From Arthrobacter sp. Leaf137 (GTDB lineage: Bacteria > Actinomycetota > Actinomycetes > Actinomycetales > Micrococcaceae): a DNA stretch of 64,000 bases. The DNA lies in contig NZ_LMOI01000012.1 of assembly GCF_001423525.1 (NCBI RefSeq), positions 190,115 to 254,114 of the forward strand, in the 5' to 3' direction. The translations under genes and the position numbers were made by a program. The notes below the pieces were generated by a model. The model saw only the letters and a program-made list of their open reading frames with translations, did no database searches and was not told the origin of the DNA. Below are positions 7,860 through 17,496 of this stretch, piece after piece (within the stretch, counting starts at the first letter, position 1; each line of letters starts with the position of its first letter).

Positions 7860-7890
7860 AAGCCCTTCCCGGGTGGCCCGGGAAGGGCTT
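7860..7890 (+). terminator. Rho-independent-type terminator
   Basis: A perfect 14-base inverted repeat (AAGCCCTTCCCGGG / CCCGGGAAGGGCTT) with a three-base loop follows the gene at 7565-7828. The T-run after it is weak (TATTGTG). Confidence 0.75.
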
Positions 7891-7971
7891 TATTGTGTGG
7901 ATCTGGGTAAGGCTGCGCAGCACCTCGGCTGTTCGGAGGGGGATAAGGAGATCCCTAACCGGGCGCTCCAG

Positions 7972-8067
7972 TCATGGCCGCGTCCGGTAGCCCTGCAGGT
8001 AGCGTTCGCGAACCTCGAACCAATCGTTGGGTCCGGGCTTCCCGGGATAGGGCAGCGGTGTCATCAT
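7972..8067 (-). CDS. 31-residue peptide coupled to the hydrolase gene
   Basis: The ATG of this short frame overlaps the TGA of the hydrolase at 8067-8828 as TGATG, the classic arrangement for translational coupling. The peptide (MMTPLPYPGKPGPNDWF, then EVRERYLQGYRTRP) has normal amino-acid composition and GC-rich third positions. It is too short for a domain. It could be a genuine small protein, or the detached C-terminal end of a longer ancestral protein. No homologue is recognised. Confidence 0.4.
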   Translation of the reverse strand: MMTPLPYPGKPGPNDWFEVRERYLQGYRTRP

Positions 8068-8828
8068 CAACCGCGATGAGGGAATGACGCCCACCTGCCT
8101 GCCGACTCAATGGCCTTGGCGAGGTCGCGGGGACGGCTCCACATAGGCCAATGCCCCGTCGGGAGGTCAATGACGTCGAGGTGCTCGATGTTCGCGACCT
8201 CGGCGAACATGGGATGGCCTGCACGTGCCAGCTCCAGCACTTTCGCGCTGGGGATCGAGCAGCACACCAGGGTGGTCCGGACTTTGCGGCGGGCATTGTT
8301 GGTGAGTTCGACCCGCTGGCGAAGCACGGGCCCGGGCTCAGGGACGGCCCGGCCCCTGAAACGCTCAAGGACCTCTGCGCTCAGGCCTTCGAGGCTCGCT
8401 TGCTGCGCGAGTACGTCGAAAGAGGGAAGCGGAAGCTCCTCCACGTCCTCCGGTAGGCCCGGGCCGAAGGCGCTTCCCGTTGCCACGGGGCCGGAGTCGA
8501 CCCACACCACTCGATGGACCAGCTCGGGATGTTGATCAAGGACAAGGCTGACCGGGGCGTTTGCCCCGCTGTGAGCCACCAGGGTTGCCGGCTGATCCTC
8601 GGTGACCCCTAGTTGGGTGATGACGTCCAAGACCGCTGCGGATTGATCGTCGAGGGCCCTCGCCGCACGTTGCGGGTCGTCCCCGTCGAGACCAGGCAGC
8701 GTCATCGCGATTGCCCGGGCGTTGCCGGGTGCCAGGTGTCCCAGCACTTCATCCCAGGCCCAGGCGCCCAGCCAGTGGCCGGCGATGAGGAGGATGAGCG
8801 GGGGATTTGCAGTAGTTGTCATGCCCAT
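8067..8828 (-). CDS. Alpha/beta hydrolase
   Basis: This 253-residue protein has the alpha/beta-hydrolase fold. The nucleophile elbow is VAHSGA with Ser87, the oxyanion region is near AGHWLGAW, an acid candidate lies in the EHLDVIDLP stretch, and the catalytic His is in PTGHWPMW close to the C-terminus. There is no signal peptide, so it is cytoplasmic; the substrate cannot be read from sequence. Two in-frame starts exist (ATG 8828 and ATG 8822), and an AAGGG sits better for the second. It is divergent from the WYL regulator at 8896, which probably controls it. Confidence 0.85.
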   Translation of the reverse strand: MGMTTTANPPLILLIAGHWLGAWAWDEVLGHLAPGNARAIAMTLPGLDGDDPQRAARALDDQSAAVLDVITQLGVTEDQPATLVAHSGANAPVSLVLDQHPELVHRVVWVDSGPVATGSAFGPGLPEDVEELPLPSFDVLAQQASLEGLSAEVLERFRGRAVPEPGPVLRQRVELTNNARRKVRTTLVCCSIPSAKVLELARAGHPMFAEVANIEHLDVIDLPTGHWPMWSRPRDLAKAIESAGRWASFPHRG

Positions 8829-8854
8829 ACCCTTGCAGGCTCTCCGGACAACGG

Positions 8855-8873
8855 TATGTCACTATTTATGTCA
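8855..8873. promoter_or_regulatory. Candidate operator, direct repeat TATGTCA
   Basis: TATGTCA occurs at 8855-8861 and at 8867-8873, twelve bases apart, in the 67-base divergent spacer between the hydrolase and the WYL regulator. Its position suits control of both promoters by that regulator; this is inference. Confidence 0.45.
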
Positions 8874-8895
8874 TGAATTTGCCAAGGGCTGAACT

Positions 8896-9594
8896 TTGAA
8901 GCGGGTGGAACGGCTCCATGCCCTTTCCGAGATGTTGCGCCGTAGCGGCAAACGGGGCGTGTCCGCCGAACGCTTGGCGCGAGAGTTTGAGGTGTCTGTG
9001 CGCACCATCAAGAGAGACCTCGATGCGTTGGAAAACAGTGGTGCACCTGTATGGTCTCGGCCGGGTCCGGGCGGCGGCTACGGTTTGGCTTCAGGAGCAT
9101 CTCTTCCGCCTGTGACCCTTTCCCCAGCGCAGGCGATGGCGCTCATGGCGGCCGTGTCCGCTGCACCGGACGCCCCCTACGCCGATCTGGCAGCAGCAGG
9201 TATCCAAAAGATCCTGGACGTCCTCGATCCTAAGACTCGGGCACGAGCCGACGAACTGGGCAGCCGGGTCTGGGTCAACGCACTTCCGTCCTCTTCCCGG
9301 ACCATCAAGTCTGCGCTCGAGGATGGGATGGCCGGGCAGCGAGTGATCCGCATGCGCTACACATCGAAAAACGGGACCACGACCACCCGCGACGTTGAGC
9401 CCGTGCTGTTCGCCTCCACTAACGGCCAGTGGTACCTGGTGGGGTGGTGCCGGCTGCGCAACGCTATGCGATGGTTCACCGTCGCGCGCATCGAACGGGC
9501 CAGCGTAACCAAGACGGCTTGTAGCGGCCACACCATCCACGAGGTGGGGGAACCCCCAGCAAACGCCAGGCCGGTGCACACCCGGGGCGGGTGA
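8896..9594 (+). CDS. YafY-like HTH/WYL transcriptional regulator
   Basis: The 232-residue protein has an N-terminal winged helix-turn-helix of the DeoR type (about residues 1-60: RLHALSEMLRRSG, then FEVSVRTIKRDLDALE and GGYGL wing) and a C-terminal WYL domain (about 150-215: RMRYTSKNG, VEPVLFASTNGQWYLVGWC). WYL domains bind ligands or nucleic acid and adjust DNA binding. The start is TTG at 8896, chosen because an AAGGG ribosome-binding site lies seven bases before it. It is divergent from an alpha/beta hydrolase, a common pairing of regulator and target. Confidence 0.88.
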   Translation: MKRVERLHALSEMLRRSGKRGVSAERLAREFEVSVRTIKRDLDALENSGAPVWSRPGPGGGYGLASGASLPPVTLSPAQAMALMAAVSAAPDAPYADLAAAGIQKILDVLDPKTRARADELGSRVWVNALPSSSRTIKSALEDGMAGQRVIRMRYTSKNGTTTTRDVEPVLFASTNGQWYLVGWCRLRNAMRWFTVARIERASVTKTACSGHTIHEVGEPPANARPVHTRGG

Positions 9595-9633
9595 GTCGTG
9601 CATTACCCCACCACGCCGGTTTGCCCCGGTGCG

Positions 9634-10110
9634 TCAGCGCACCGCGGTTTCCTCGGCGCCGGTGATCCGGTGCAGGTCCTGGTAGGTGATGCAGAACATC
9701 GACTCGTGATCGCCCGCTCCGGCCCAGAGGAGGTTATGGGACCGCAGGCTCACATCAAGCAGGGTTCTGATGCGGCGAGGATGGCCAACCGGTGCCACTC
9801 CGCCCACCTTTTGGCCCGTGTGCTCGAGCACAAAGTCCGGCGAAGCGCGGCGGATGCGGCCTTCACCCAGTCGGTCCGCCACCAGAGCCGTGTCCACCCG
9901 GGCCGCACCGCTGGCGAGGATGAGCAGGGGCGCCCCGTTGAGGTCGAAGATGAGGCTGTTGGTGATGGCTGCAACGTCACAGTCCAGCGCCTCAGCCGCG
10001 GCAACGGCAGTGGGAACGCCGGCAGGGAAGCTGCGCACCGTGTCGCCGATGCCCGACTCAACCAGTACCGTGCGCACCCGGCTGACCGGCCCGTCGTCGT
10101 GCGTTGTCAT
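9634..10110 (-). CDS. YbaK/EbsC-type aminoacyl-tRNA deacylase
   Basis: The 158-residue protein is one YbaK/prolyl-tRNA editing domain. Family signs are AAAEALDCDVAAITNSLIF near residue 40, LILASGAARVD, the KVGGVAPVGHP stretch around residue 100 that forms the substrate pocket, and an LLWAGAGDHESMF segment. These proteins hydrolyse mischarged tRNAs such as Cys-tRNA(Pro) in the cytoplasm. It lies three bases after SURF1 on the same strand and is the last gene of that run. The exact mischarged substrate is not known. Confidence 0.88.
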   Translation of the reverse strand: MTTHDDGPVSRVRTVLVESGIGDTVRSFPAGVPTAVAAAEALDCDVAAITNSLIFDLNGAPLLILASGAARVDTALVADRLGEGRIRRASPDFVLEHTGQKVGGVAPVGHPRRIRTLLDVSLRSHNLLWAGAGDHESMFCITYQDLHRITGAEETAVR

Positions 10111-10113
10111 GCT

Positions 10114-10986
10114 TCAGTACCCCTGCGCGTCCAGCAGCGCGTCTTCCTCTTCTTCGGCCGTCGCCTTCTTCCGCTTGCGTTCAGGAGGCGTACGACGGCG
10201 GGACGGCACCGCAGCGTGCATGGTCCCCGCTTCTTCGGCCTCGTCTTCCTCGGCGTCGATGGCGGCGTTGCGGGCCTGCTGCCGCGCCGCGTAGCCGAAG
10301 CCCACGAACATGAGCACTCCGAACGCAAACCACTGCAACGAATAGGACAGGTGGGTGCCCTCTTCAGTGGACGGTTTCGGGAATGCCACTGGCATCTCAG
10401 CGGCCGTGGGCGTCTCCGAGGCCAGCTGGCCGTAGGCTCCAGTAAGCACCGGGTAGCCGAGCTGGGCAGCGTACGTCGGGAGGTCGATGGAGGCGAGCTG
10501 GCCCTGCGGGGCGCCGCGCTGCAGCTCCGGTTCCGCGTGCTTGAGGCGGACGACGGTGGTCACCTCGCCGGAGGGCGGGGCCGGGACCGAGTCCGGGCTG
10601 CCGGGGTTGTTGTTGCCGATGGGCAGCCAACCGCGGTCGATGATGACCGTTTCGCCGGTGGCCAGCTTGAACGGAACCACCACTTCGTAGCCCGGCTGGC
10701 CGTTCAGGGGGCGGTTGCGCACGATGCGCTGGCCGTCGGTGTCGTAGGTGCCCTGCAACTCCACCTGCGTCCATTCCTTGGCGGGATCAAGCTGCGTGAA
10801 CTGGTCCCGGGCTGCCGCGAAAGGAATGGGTGTGGCGGAATAGTTGCTGACGACGCGGTTGATCTCGGCGAGGGTTTCGGCGCGCCTGTCCATCTGCCAA
10901 CGGCCCAGGAACACGCAGGCCGTGGCAAAGACCGCGGCCAGCAGGAGATAACCCAGCCATTTGCTGGAAAAGAGGAAACGGTACAT
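10114..10986 (-). CDS. SURF1 family cytochrome oxidase biogenesis protein
   Basis: This 290-residue membrane protein helps assemble the aa3-type cytochrome c oxidase. It has the SURF1 layout: a first membrane helix (about residues 10-30, WLGYLLLAAVFATACVFLG) ending in GRWQ, an external domain with NRPLNGQPGYEVVVPF and the IIDRGWLP strand, and a second helix (about 216-236, LQWFAFGVLMFVGFGY). The C-terminus is a long charged tail (Arg/Lys then Glu/Asp-rich) beyond the usual end of the family. It is packed between a short cysteine-containing gene and the YbaK gene, with gaps of zero and three bases. Confidence 0.93.
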   Translation of the reverse strand: MYRFLFSSKWLGYLLLAAVFATACVFLGRWQMDRRAETLAEINRVVSNYSATPIPFAAARDQFTQLDPAKEWTQVELQGTYDTDGQRIVRNRPLNGQPGYEVVVPFKLATGETVIIDRGWLPIGNNNPGSPDSVPAPPSGEVTTVVRLKHAEPELQRGAPQGQLASIDLPTYAAQLGYPVLTGAYGQLASETPTAAEMPVAFPKPSTEEGTHLSYSLQWFAFGVLMFVGFGYAARQQARNAAIDAEEDEAEEAGTMHAAVPSRRRTPPERKRKKATAEEEEDALLDAQGY

Positions 10987-11249
10987 TCAGTTGTCCTGCT
11001 CCAGAGGGCTGTCCGTGCTGCCGGGCTGAAGGGGAAGGGTTTCCTTCCACAGGCCGCGGGTCTGCAGGTAGTCCTCCAGCCAGCCGCGGTGGTCCTCGCA
11101 TGCCAGCCACGTCTTCCGGCGCTCCGGCGTGTGGATCTTGGGGTTGTTCCACAGCAGTTGCCAGGACGCTCCGGCACGGCATGCCTTCCGGGAGCAGAGT
11201 GCGGAGTCTGATGCTGCCGTGCTGGTTCCGGCGGCGAAATCGAAAATAC

Positions 11250-11253
<4 letters not shown>
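10987..11253 (-). CDS. Small conserved protein next to SURF1, possible metal site
   Basis: The protein has 88 residues and no membrane segment. It contains a CSRKAC pair followed by ASWQLLWNNPKIHTPERRKTW and then ACEDHRGWLEDYL, so two Cys plus a Cys/His pair could bind a metal ion. The start overlaps the stop of the DUF3099 gene by four bases and its own stop abuts the SURF1 start, so it belongs to the same transcript. I recognise the sequence as a typical actinobacterial companion of SURF1 but not its function. Confidence 0.75.
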
Positions 11254-12562
<1,309 letters not shown>

Positions 12563-12698
12563 CCATCGAACCCCACGTGGCCGCCACCAGCGGTCCGGCC
12601 CTTCTTTGTGGAACCCGGACAAGGGAATCACCAGGCCGCGCTGGCATGATGGAGTTCAGAGCCGCTTCACTTTAGACGTTTCAAACAAAGGAGCCCAG

Positions 12699-13451
12699 AT
12701 GGGACTGCTGGACAACAAGACCGCCATCGTCACCGGATCATCACGCGGAATCGGCGCTGACGTAGCGAAGATCCTCGCCGGCGAGGGCGCCGCCGTCGTG
12801 GTCAACTACCGCCAGAAGGCGCCGCGCGCCAACAAGGTGGTCCAGGGCATCGAGGCCGACGGCGGCCGCGCCGTCGCCGTTGGGGCCGATCTGACCACCC
12901 AGGAAGGCGTGCAGGCGCTTGCCTCCGCCGCCATGGAGAACTTCGGTTCCCTGGACATCCTGGTCCTGAACGCCTCGGGCGGCATGGAAACCGGCATGGG
13001 GGAGGACTACGCCCTCAAGCTCAACCGCGACGCCCAGCTCAACATGCTCAACGCCGCAGTGCCGCTGATGCCGGAAGGCTCCCGCGTTGTCTTCGTGACC
13101 AGCCACCAGGCACACTTCATTAACACCGTTCCCACCATGCCGGCCTACGAGGCCGTGGCCCGCAGCAAGCGCGCCGGTGAGGACGCATTGCGGGAACTCA
13201 TCCCCAACCTCGCCGAGAAGGGCATCAGCCTGGTGGTGGTCTCCGGCGACATGATCGAAGGCACCGTCACCGCCACGCTGCTGGACCGTTCGACGCCGGG
13301 CGCCATCGAGGCCCGCCGCGCCGAAGCCGGCAAGCTGTACTCCGTGGAAGAGTTTGCCCAGGTGGTGGCCGGAATGGCCACCGCTGATGTCGAGTCCGGC
13401 CACACGGAATACGCCGGCGGCGCAGACTACTTCGGTAAGAGCGGCCAATAG
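12699..13451 (+). CDS. SDR family oxidoreductase with altered YxxxK
   Basis: This is a 250-residue Rossmann-fold protein of the short-chain dehydrogenase superfamily. TGSSRGIG at the N-terminus and NASGG confirm NAD(P) binding. The active-site stretch reads VTSHQ (Ser) and then YEAVARSK: the Tyr has Ala four places on instead of Lys, and the next Lys comes seven places after the Tyr. The C-terminal half (GDMIEGTVTATLLDR) is also unlike FabG. It may be a distinct SDR subfamily that uses this longer spacing. AAAGGAG lies just before the ATG. A strong terminator follows. Confidence 0.85.
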   Translation: MGLLDNKTAIVTGSSRGIGADVAKILAGEGAAVVVNYRQKAPRANKVVQGIEADGGRAVAVGADLTTQEGVQALASAAMENFGSLDILVLNASGGMETGMGEDYALKLNRDAQLNMLNAAVPLMPEGSRVVFVTSHQAHFINTVPTMPAYEAVARSKRAGEDALRELIPNLAEKGISLVVVSGDMIEGTVTATLLDRSTPGAIEARRAEAGKLYSVEEFAQVVAGMATADVESGHTEYAGGADYFGKSGQ

Positions 13452-13462
13452 CCCACTGAGTG

Positions 13463-13504
13463 AAAAAGAGGTGCCCGGCGCAAACGCGCCGGGCACCTCT
13501 TTTT
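13463..13504. terminator. Bidirectional terminator
   Basis: An 18-base perfect inverted repeat (AAAAAGAGGTGCCCGGCG and its complement) with a six-base loop has A and T runs at both ends, so it can end transcription from the SDR (+) and from serB (-), which converge here. Confidence 0.92.
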
Positions 13505-13523
13505 GTCAGCATCCGTGGGCGGT

Positions 13524-14417
13524 TCAGACCCCGGCGATGTGGCGCACCGCGTCAAGGTAGGGCATGTTGACGGCCGAATCGGCGACCGCCCGCACGGCCG
13601 GCTTGGCGTTGAAGGCCACCCCGATCCCCGCTGCGCCCAGCATGTCGAGGTCGTTGGCGCCGTCGCCCACGGCGATGGTGTGTTCCATGGCGATCCCCTC
13701 GGCGGCCGCCCACTCGCGCAGGTACTTCTCCTTGGCCGCCCGGTCCACCACCGCGCCCAGGACCTTGCCGGTCAGGGCACCGTCAACGATTTCCAGTTCG
13801 TTGGCCTGCCAGTAGTCCAGGCCAAGGTCCGCTGCGATCGGCTCGAGTATCTGGTTGAACCCGCCGGAGACTACGGCTACCGGATGCCCGGCCGCCTTGA
13901 ACGCAGCCACGAGTTGCGCGGCGCCTTCGCTGAGCTTCACTTCGTGACGGACGGAATTGACGACGTCGGCCGGCAGCCCGGCGAGGACTGCCACGCGGGC
14001 GTGCAGGCTCTGGGCGAAGTCCAGCTCCCCGCGCATGGCCGCCTCGGTGACCGCGGCCACCTCGTCCCGCTTGCCCGCATACGCGGCCAGGAGTTCGATG
14101 ACCTCCTGCTGGATCAGGGTGGAGTCCACGTCCATGATCAGCAGCTTCCGGCCGGCCGAGCGCAGGCCCGCGGGCACTAAAGCGGTGTCCACGCCGGGGA
14201 TGGCGGCATCCGCCACGGCACTGCGGAGCGCAGCCAGGCCGGCCTCGGTGGCATCCGGCAGCTCCAGTTCCGTGATGCGCACCTGGTAGCGGTCGTCGCC
14301 GGCGCTGGATTCGGCTCCTGCAGCTGCACCGTGCTCCGCGAGGATGAAACGCAGCTGCTCCAGTCCGGTGTCGGTCAGATTTTGGCCATAGCTGACCGCA
14401 GTCACGTTGGAAGTCAT
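13524..14417 (-). CDS. serB: Phosphoserine phosphatase SerB
   Basis: The 297-residue HAD enzyme performs the last step of serine synthesis, phosphoserine to serine. The nucleophile motif is DVDST (about residue 95), followed by SGGFN (motif II), a conserved Lys in AAKEKYLRE and GDGANDLDML (motif III/IV). The first 80 residues form a regulatory N-terminal region of ACT-like length (RYQVRITELELPD). A TAAGAT seven bases before the ATG suggests a leaderless or very short leader. It is convergent with the SDR gene and divergent from the ABC ATPase at 14561. Confidence 0.93.
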   Translation of the reverse strand: MTSNVTAVSYGQNLTDTGLEQLRFILAEHGAAAGAESSAGDDRYQVRITELELPDATEAGLAALRSAVADAAIPGVDTALVPAGLRSAGRKLLIMDVDSTLIQQEVIELLAAYAGKRDEVAAVTEAAMRGELDFAQSLHARVAVLAGLPADVVNSVRHEVKLSEGAAQLVAAFKAAGHPVAVVSGGFNQILEPIAADLGLDYWQANELEIVDGALTGKVLGAVVDRAAKEKYLREWAAAEGIAMEHTIAVGDGANDLDMLGAAGIGVAFNAKPAVRAVADSAVNMPYLDAVRHIAGV

Positions 14418-14560
14418 GCCTGCAATCTTAGCCAGCGGAAGAATGGTCCCGCGTATTCATTGCGGAGCGCGGCCGGCCCGGCACCGTGGCTGGACAAGCG
14501 CCGGGGGAGCGGTCACACCGGTTATCAGTCGTCCACTTTTTTGTCCTAGTGTCTATTCCT

Positions 14561-15346
14561 ATGAGTGATGTTCTGGAACTGGACTCCGTTAGCGTTGTCC
14601 GAGGCAAAAAGACCCTGCTGGACAAGGTCGACTGGCAGGTCAACGAAGGCGAACGCTGGGTCATCCTCGGCCCCAACGGCGCCGGAAAAACCACGCTCCT
14701 CCAGATCGCGGCGGCACGCCTGCACCCCAGCAGCGGCAAGGCCGGAATCCTCGACGAAGTACTCGGCCGCACCGACGTCTTCGAACTGCGTCCCCGCATC
14801 GGTCTGTCATCGGCCGCCCTGGCCACCCAGATCCCGGAGCACGAGAACGTCCTCAACGTGGTGGTCACCGCCGCGTACGGCGTCACCGGGCGCTGGCGTG
14901 AAGGCTACGAGCGCGACGACGAGCGCCGCGCCTTCCGTCTCCTGAACGACTGGGGGATGGGTCCGCTGCTGAACCGGACGTTCGCCACCCTGTCCGAAGG
15001 CGAACGCAAGCGTGTCCAGATTGCCCGCGCCCTCATGACCGATCCGGAGCTGCTGCTGCTGGACGAGCCGGCCGCAGGCCTTGACCTGGGCGGCCGCGAA
15101 GAACTGGTCCACAAGCTCGGCGAACTGGCCCGGGACGAGGCCGCGCCCGCGATGGTCCTGGTGACCCACCACCTTGAAGAGGTACCACCGGGCTTCACCC
15201 ATGCCATGCTGCTGCGCGACGGCGGCGTGGTGGCGGCCGGCCCCATCACCGAGGTCCTCACCGACAAGCACCTCAGCGAAACGTTCGGGCTGGCCCTGGA
15301 CGTGACGGAAAACGGCGGCCGCTACGCCGCCACCGCCCGCCGCTAA
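14561..15346 (+). CDS. Stand-alone ABC transporter ATPase
   Basis: The 261-residue protein is a single ABC ATPase domain: Walker A GPNGAGKTT (about residue 36), LSEGERKRV as signature, Walker B LLLLDEPAAGLDLGG and an H-loop at VTHHLEE. It resembles the YlmA/ModF-like group of ATPases that have no obvious permease partner; none lies nearby. No ribosome-binding site precedes the ATG at 14561, and a TAGTGT box sits eight bases before it, so the mRNA may be nearly leaderless. The next gene is 21 bases downstream and might be cotranscribed. Its role is unknown. Confidence 0.88.
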   Translation: MSDVLELDSVSVVRGKKTLLDKVDWQVNEGERWVILGPNGAGKTTLLQIAAARLHPSSGKAGILDEVLGRTDVFELRPRIGLSSAALATQIPEHENVLNVVVTAAYGVTGRWREGYERDDERRAFRLLNDWGMGPLLNRTFATLSEGERKRVQIARALMTDPELLLLDEPAAGLDLGGREELVHKLGELARDEAAPAMVLVTHHLEEVPPGFTHAMLLRDGGVVAAGPITEVLTDKHLSETFGLALDVTENGGRYAATARR

Positions 15347-15367
15347 GGGCGGGGTTGAACACCTTCT

Positions 15368-16153
15368 GTGGAGATCCTTAGCAGCATCCTGGTCTTTTTC
15401 GCGGGCCTTTGGGCCGGCACCATCAACGCGGTGGTCGGCTCCGGCACGCTGGTGACCTTCCCGGTCCTCATCGCACTGGGCATCACCCCCGTTGTCGCGT
15501 CCATGAGCAACGCCATGGGCCTGGTGGCGGGCACTGCCGCCGGCGCTTGGGGTTACCGCCGCGAACTGGCGGGACGGGGCAGGCAGCTCCTGAAGCTGCT
15601 CCCGGCCTCGCTGCTCGGCGGGATCACCGGCGCCTGGCTGCTCCTCCACCTGCCGGAGAAGGTCTTCCATTACGTAGCGCCCGTGCTGCTGGTCCTGGCG
15701 CTGCTCATGGTGATGTTCCAGCCCAAGCTGCAGTCCTGGGTGCGCAACCGTGAAGAGAACCCCGAACATGCCGTCCGCGACCGCAGCCACGGCGTGCTGC
15801 TGGTGGTGCTCGTTTACCTGGCAGGCGTCTACGGCGGCTACTTCGTGGCCGCCCAGGGCATCCTGCTGGTAGGCATCCTGGGCGTCTTCCTTAGCGGCAC
15901 CATGCAAAACGCCAACGCCATGAAGAACATCCTGGTCCTGGGCGTCAACATGGTGGCTGCAATCTCCTACCTGCTGTTCGCATTCGACCGGATCAACTGG
16001 CTGGTGGTCCTCCTGATCGCCGTCAGCTCCACCATCGGCGGACTCGCCGGTGCCAGGGTGGGCCGCAAGCTTTCACCGAAAGTCCTCCGCGGCGTGATCT
16101 TCACCCTGGGCATTGTGGCGCTTGTCGTCATGGTCGCCAACCTCCTGAAATAA
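15368..16153 (+). CDS. TSUP family (TauE/SafE) anion exporter
   Basis: This 261-residue integral membrane protein has about eight hydrophobic segments arranged in two halves, with the TSUP signatures GTINAVVGSGTLVTFPVL in the first half and GVYGGYFVAAQGILL in the second. The family exports sulfite, sulfoacetate or related anions, or imports sulfur compounds; the substrate is not clear. It starts with GTG, 21 bases after the ABC ATPase. The next gene (rRNA methyltransferase) starts seven bases after its stop, so the three genes form one unit without an evident shared function. Confidence 0.9.
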   Translation: MEILSSILVFFAGLWAGTINAVVGSGTLVTFPVLIALGITPVVASMSNAMGLVAGTAAGAWGYRRELAGRGRQLLKLLPASLLGGITGAWLLLHLPEKVFHYVAPVLLVLALLMVMFQPKLQSWVRNREENPEHAVRDRSHGVLLVVLVYLAGVYGGYFVAAQGILLVGILGVFLSGTMQNANAMKNILVLGVNMVAAISYLLFAFDRINWLVVLLIAVSSTIGGLAGARVGRKLSPKVLRGVIFTLGIVALVVMVANLLK

Positions 16154-16160
16154 TCCTCCG

Positions 16161-16970
16161 GTGACTTTCCACTACCTTGAATCCGCCAGCGACCCGCGGG
16201 TCAGCGACTACACCACGCTGACCGATGTCCATCTCCGCAAGCTCCGCGAACCGCGCGAGGGGATGTACATTGCCGAGTCCTCGCGGGTCCTGCGCCGCGC
16301 CCTCGCTGCAGGGCACCAGCCGCGTTCGTTCTTCCTGGCGGAGAAATGGCTCGCGGACCTCGACGACGTCTTCCAGGCGTATCCTGACGTCCCGGTCTTC
16401 ATCGGAAAAGCCGCCCTCCTCGAGGAAATCACCGGCTTCCACCTCCACCGCGGAGCCATGGCTGCCATGGAGCGGCCCCAGCCCGTGCCCCTTCCGGAGC
16501 TCCTGGCCGGCGCCCGCAGGGTTGCCGTGCTTGAAGACATCGTGGACCACACCAACGTGGGCGCCATCTTCCGCTCGGCGGCCGCCCTCGACATCGACGC
16601 CGTCCTGGTTTCGCCTCGCTGCGGCGACCCGCTGTACCGGCGCAGTGTCCGCGTCAGCATGGGAACGGTGTTCCAGGTTCCGTGGGCGCGCCTGGACAGC
16701 TGGCCGGGTGACCTGCAGGTCCTCAAGGACCACGGCTTCACCGTGGCCGCACTGGAACTGACCCCCGATGCACTGGACGTAGACGACGTCGCGGCCGGCA
16801 ACCCGGACCGGCTGGCCCTGGTCCTGGGCACCGAAGGAGCGGGCATGAGCCCGGAGACGCTGGCCGCCGTCGACCTTGCCGTGAAGATTCCCATGCGCAA
16901 TGGTGTGGACTCGCTCAACGTGGCCGCGGCGTCTGCAGTGGCGTTCTGGGAACTGCGTCCCCGAAGCTGA
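16161..16970 (+). CDS. SpoU/TrmH-type RNA 2'-O-methyltransferase
   Basis: The 269-residue protein should methylate a ribose 2'-OH of rRNA or tRNA using SAM. Its C-terminal SPOUT domain has the three family motifs: NVGAIFRSA (about residue 135), [12 protein letters not shown] (about 220) and [18 protein letters not shown] (about 244). The N-terminal 100 residues form the substrate-binding domain ([16 protein letters not shown]). The start is GTG, seven bases after the TSUP stop. Which position is methylated cannot be read from sequence. Confidence 0.93.
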   Translation: MTFHYLESASDPRVSDYTTLTDVHLRKLREPREGMYIAESSRVLRRALAAGHQPRSFFLAEKWLADLDDVFQAYPDVPVFIGKAALLEEITGFHLHRGAMAAMERPQPVPLPELLAGARRVAVLEDIVDHTNVGAIFRSAAALDIDAVLVSPRCGDPLYRRSVRVSMGTVFQVPWARLDSWPGDLQVLKDHGFTVAALELTPDALDVDDVAAGNPDRLALVLGTEGAGMSPETLAAVDLAVKIPMRNGVDSLNVAAASAVAFWELRPRS

Positions 16971-17140
16971 GCCGGGACCTGCAGGAGAAGGCGGGCAGGT
17001 GCCGTGGCGTGGTTCGCGGGTGTCCCCGTGATCCGCTATTATTGACTGCTGGCCCTCTTGTGTCTTTCGACGCGGAACCGGGCCATCCCATTCATACCTG
17101 GCAGCTGGCAAAATCCAGCTGCGCGAACAAAGGCCCCATT

Positions 17141-17398
17141 ATGAAGTCTGATACCCACCCGAAGTACGCAGCCGTCGTTTTCAATGACCTGGCCTCCGGT
17201 ACCAAGTTCCTGACCAAGTCCACCGTGTCTTCCTCGAAGACCATCGAGTGGGAAGACGGCAACACCTACCCGGTCATCGACGTCGAAATCTCCTCCGAGT
17301 CCCACCCGTTCTACACGGGCAAGCAGCGCATCATGGACTCCGCAGGCCGCGTCGAGCGCTTCAACGCACGCTTCAAGGGCTTCGGCGGCAAGAAGTAA
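17141..17398 (+). CDS. rpmE2: 50S ribosomal protein L31, type B
   Basis: The 85-residue protein matches L31 type [15 protein letters not shown] at the start, the GTKFLTKST and SHPFYTGKQ stretches, and a basic [12 protein letters not shown] end. It has no CxxC pair, so it is the zinc-free form that in many bacteria replaces the zinc-binding L31 when zinc is scarce, usually under Zur. I see no clear Zur box in the 170 bases upstream. A strong terminator follows, so it is a one-gene unit. Confidence 0.95.
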   Translation: MKSDTHPKYAAVVFNDLASGTKFLTKSTVSSSKTIEWEDGNTYPVIDVEISSESHPFYTGKQRIMDSAGRVERFNARFKGFGGKK

Positions 17399-17420
17399 TT
17401 CTTCCTCCCATGGCTTTTCG

Positions 17421-17452
17421 GAAAGCCCGCACCGGCAACGGTGCGGGCTTTC
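17421..17452 (+). terminator. Terminator of rpmE2
   Basis: A 13-base inverted repeat (GAAAGCCCGCACC and its complement) with a six-base loop lies 23 bases after the rpmE2 stop. The T-run is short. Confidence 0.85.
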
Positions 17453-17496
17453 TTTGCGTTGGCGGGGCGGGCACACCGTACGGCAGGATGTAACCC

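Noticed and set aside
9598-11211. A 537-codon open frame on the + strand
   Set aside because: It is the complement of YbaK, SURF1 and the small cysteine gene, has a Gly/Arg/Val-rich unstructured translation, and no ribosome-binding site.
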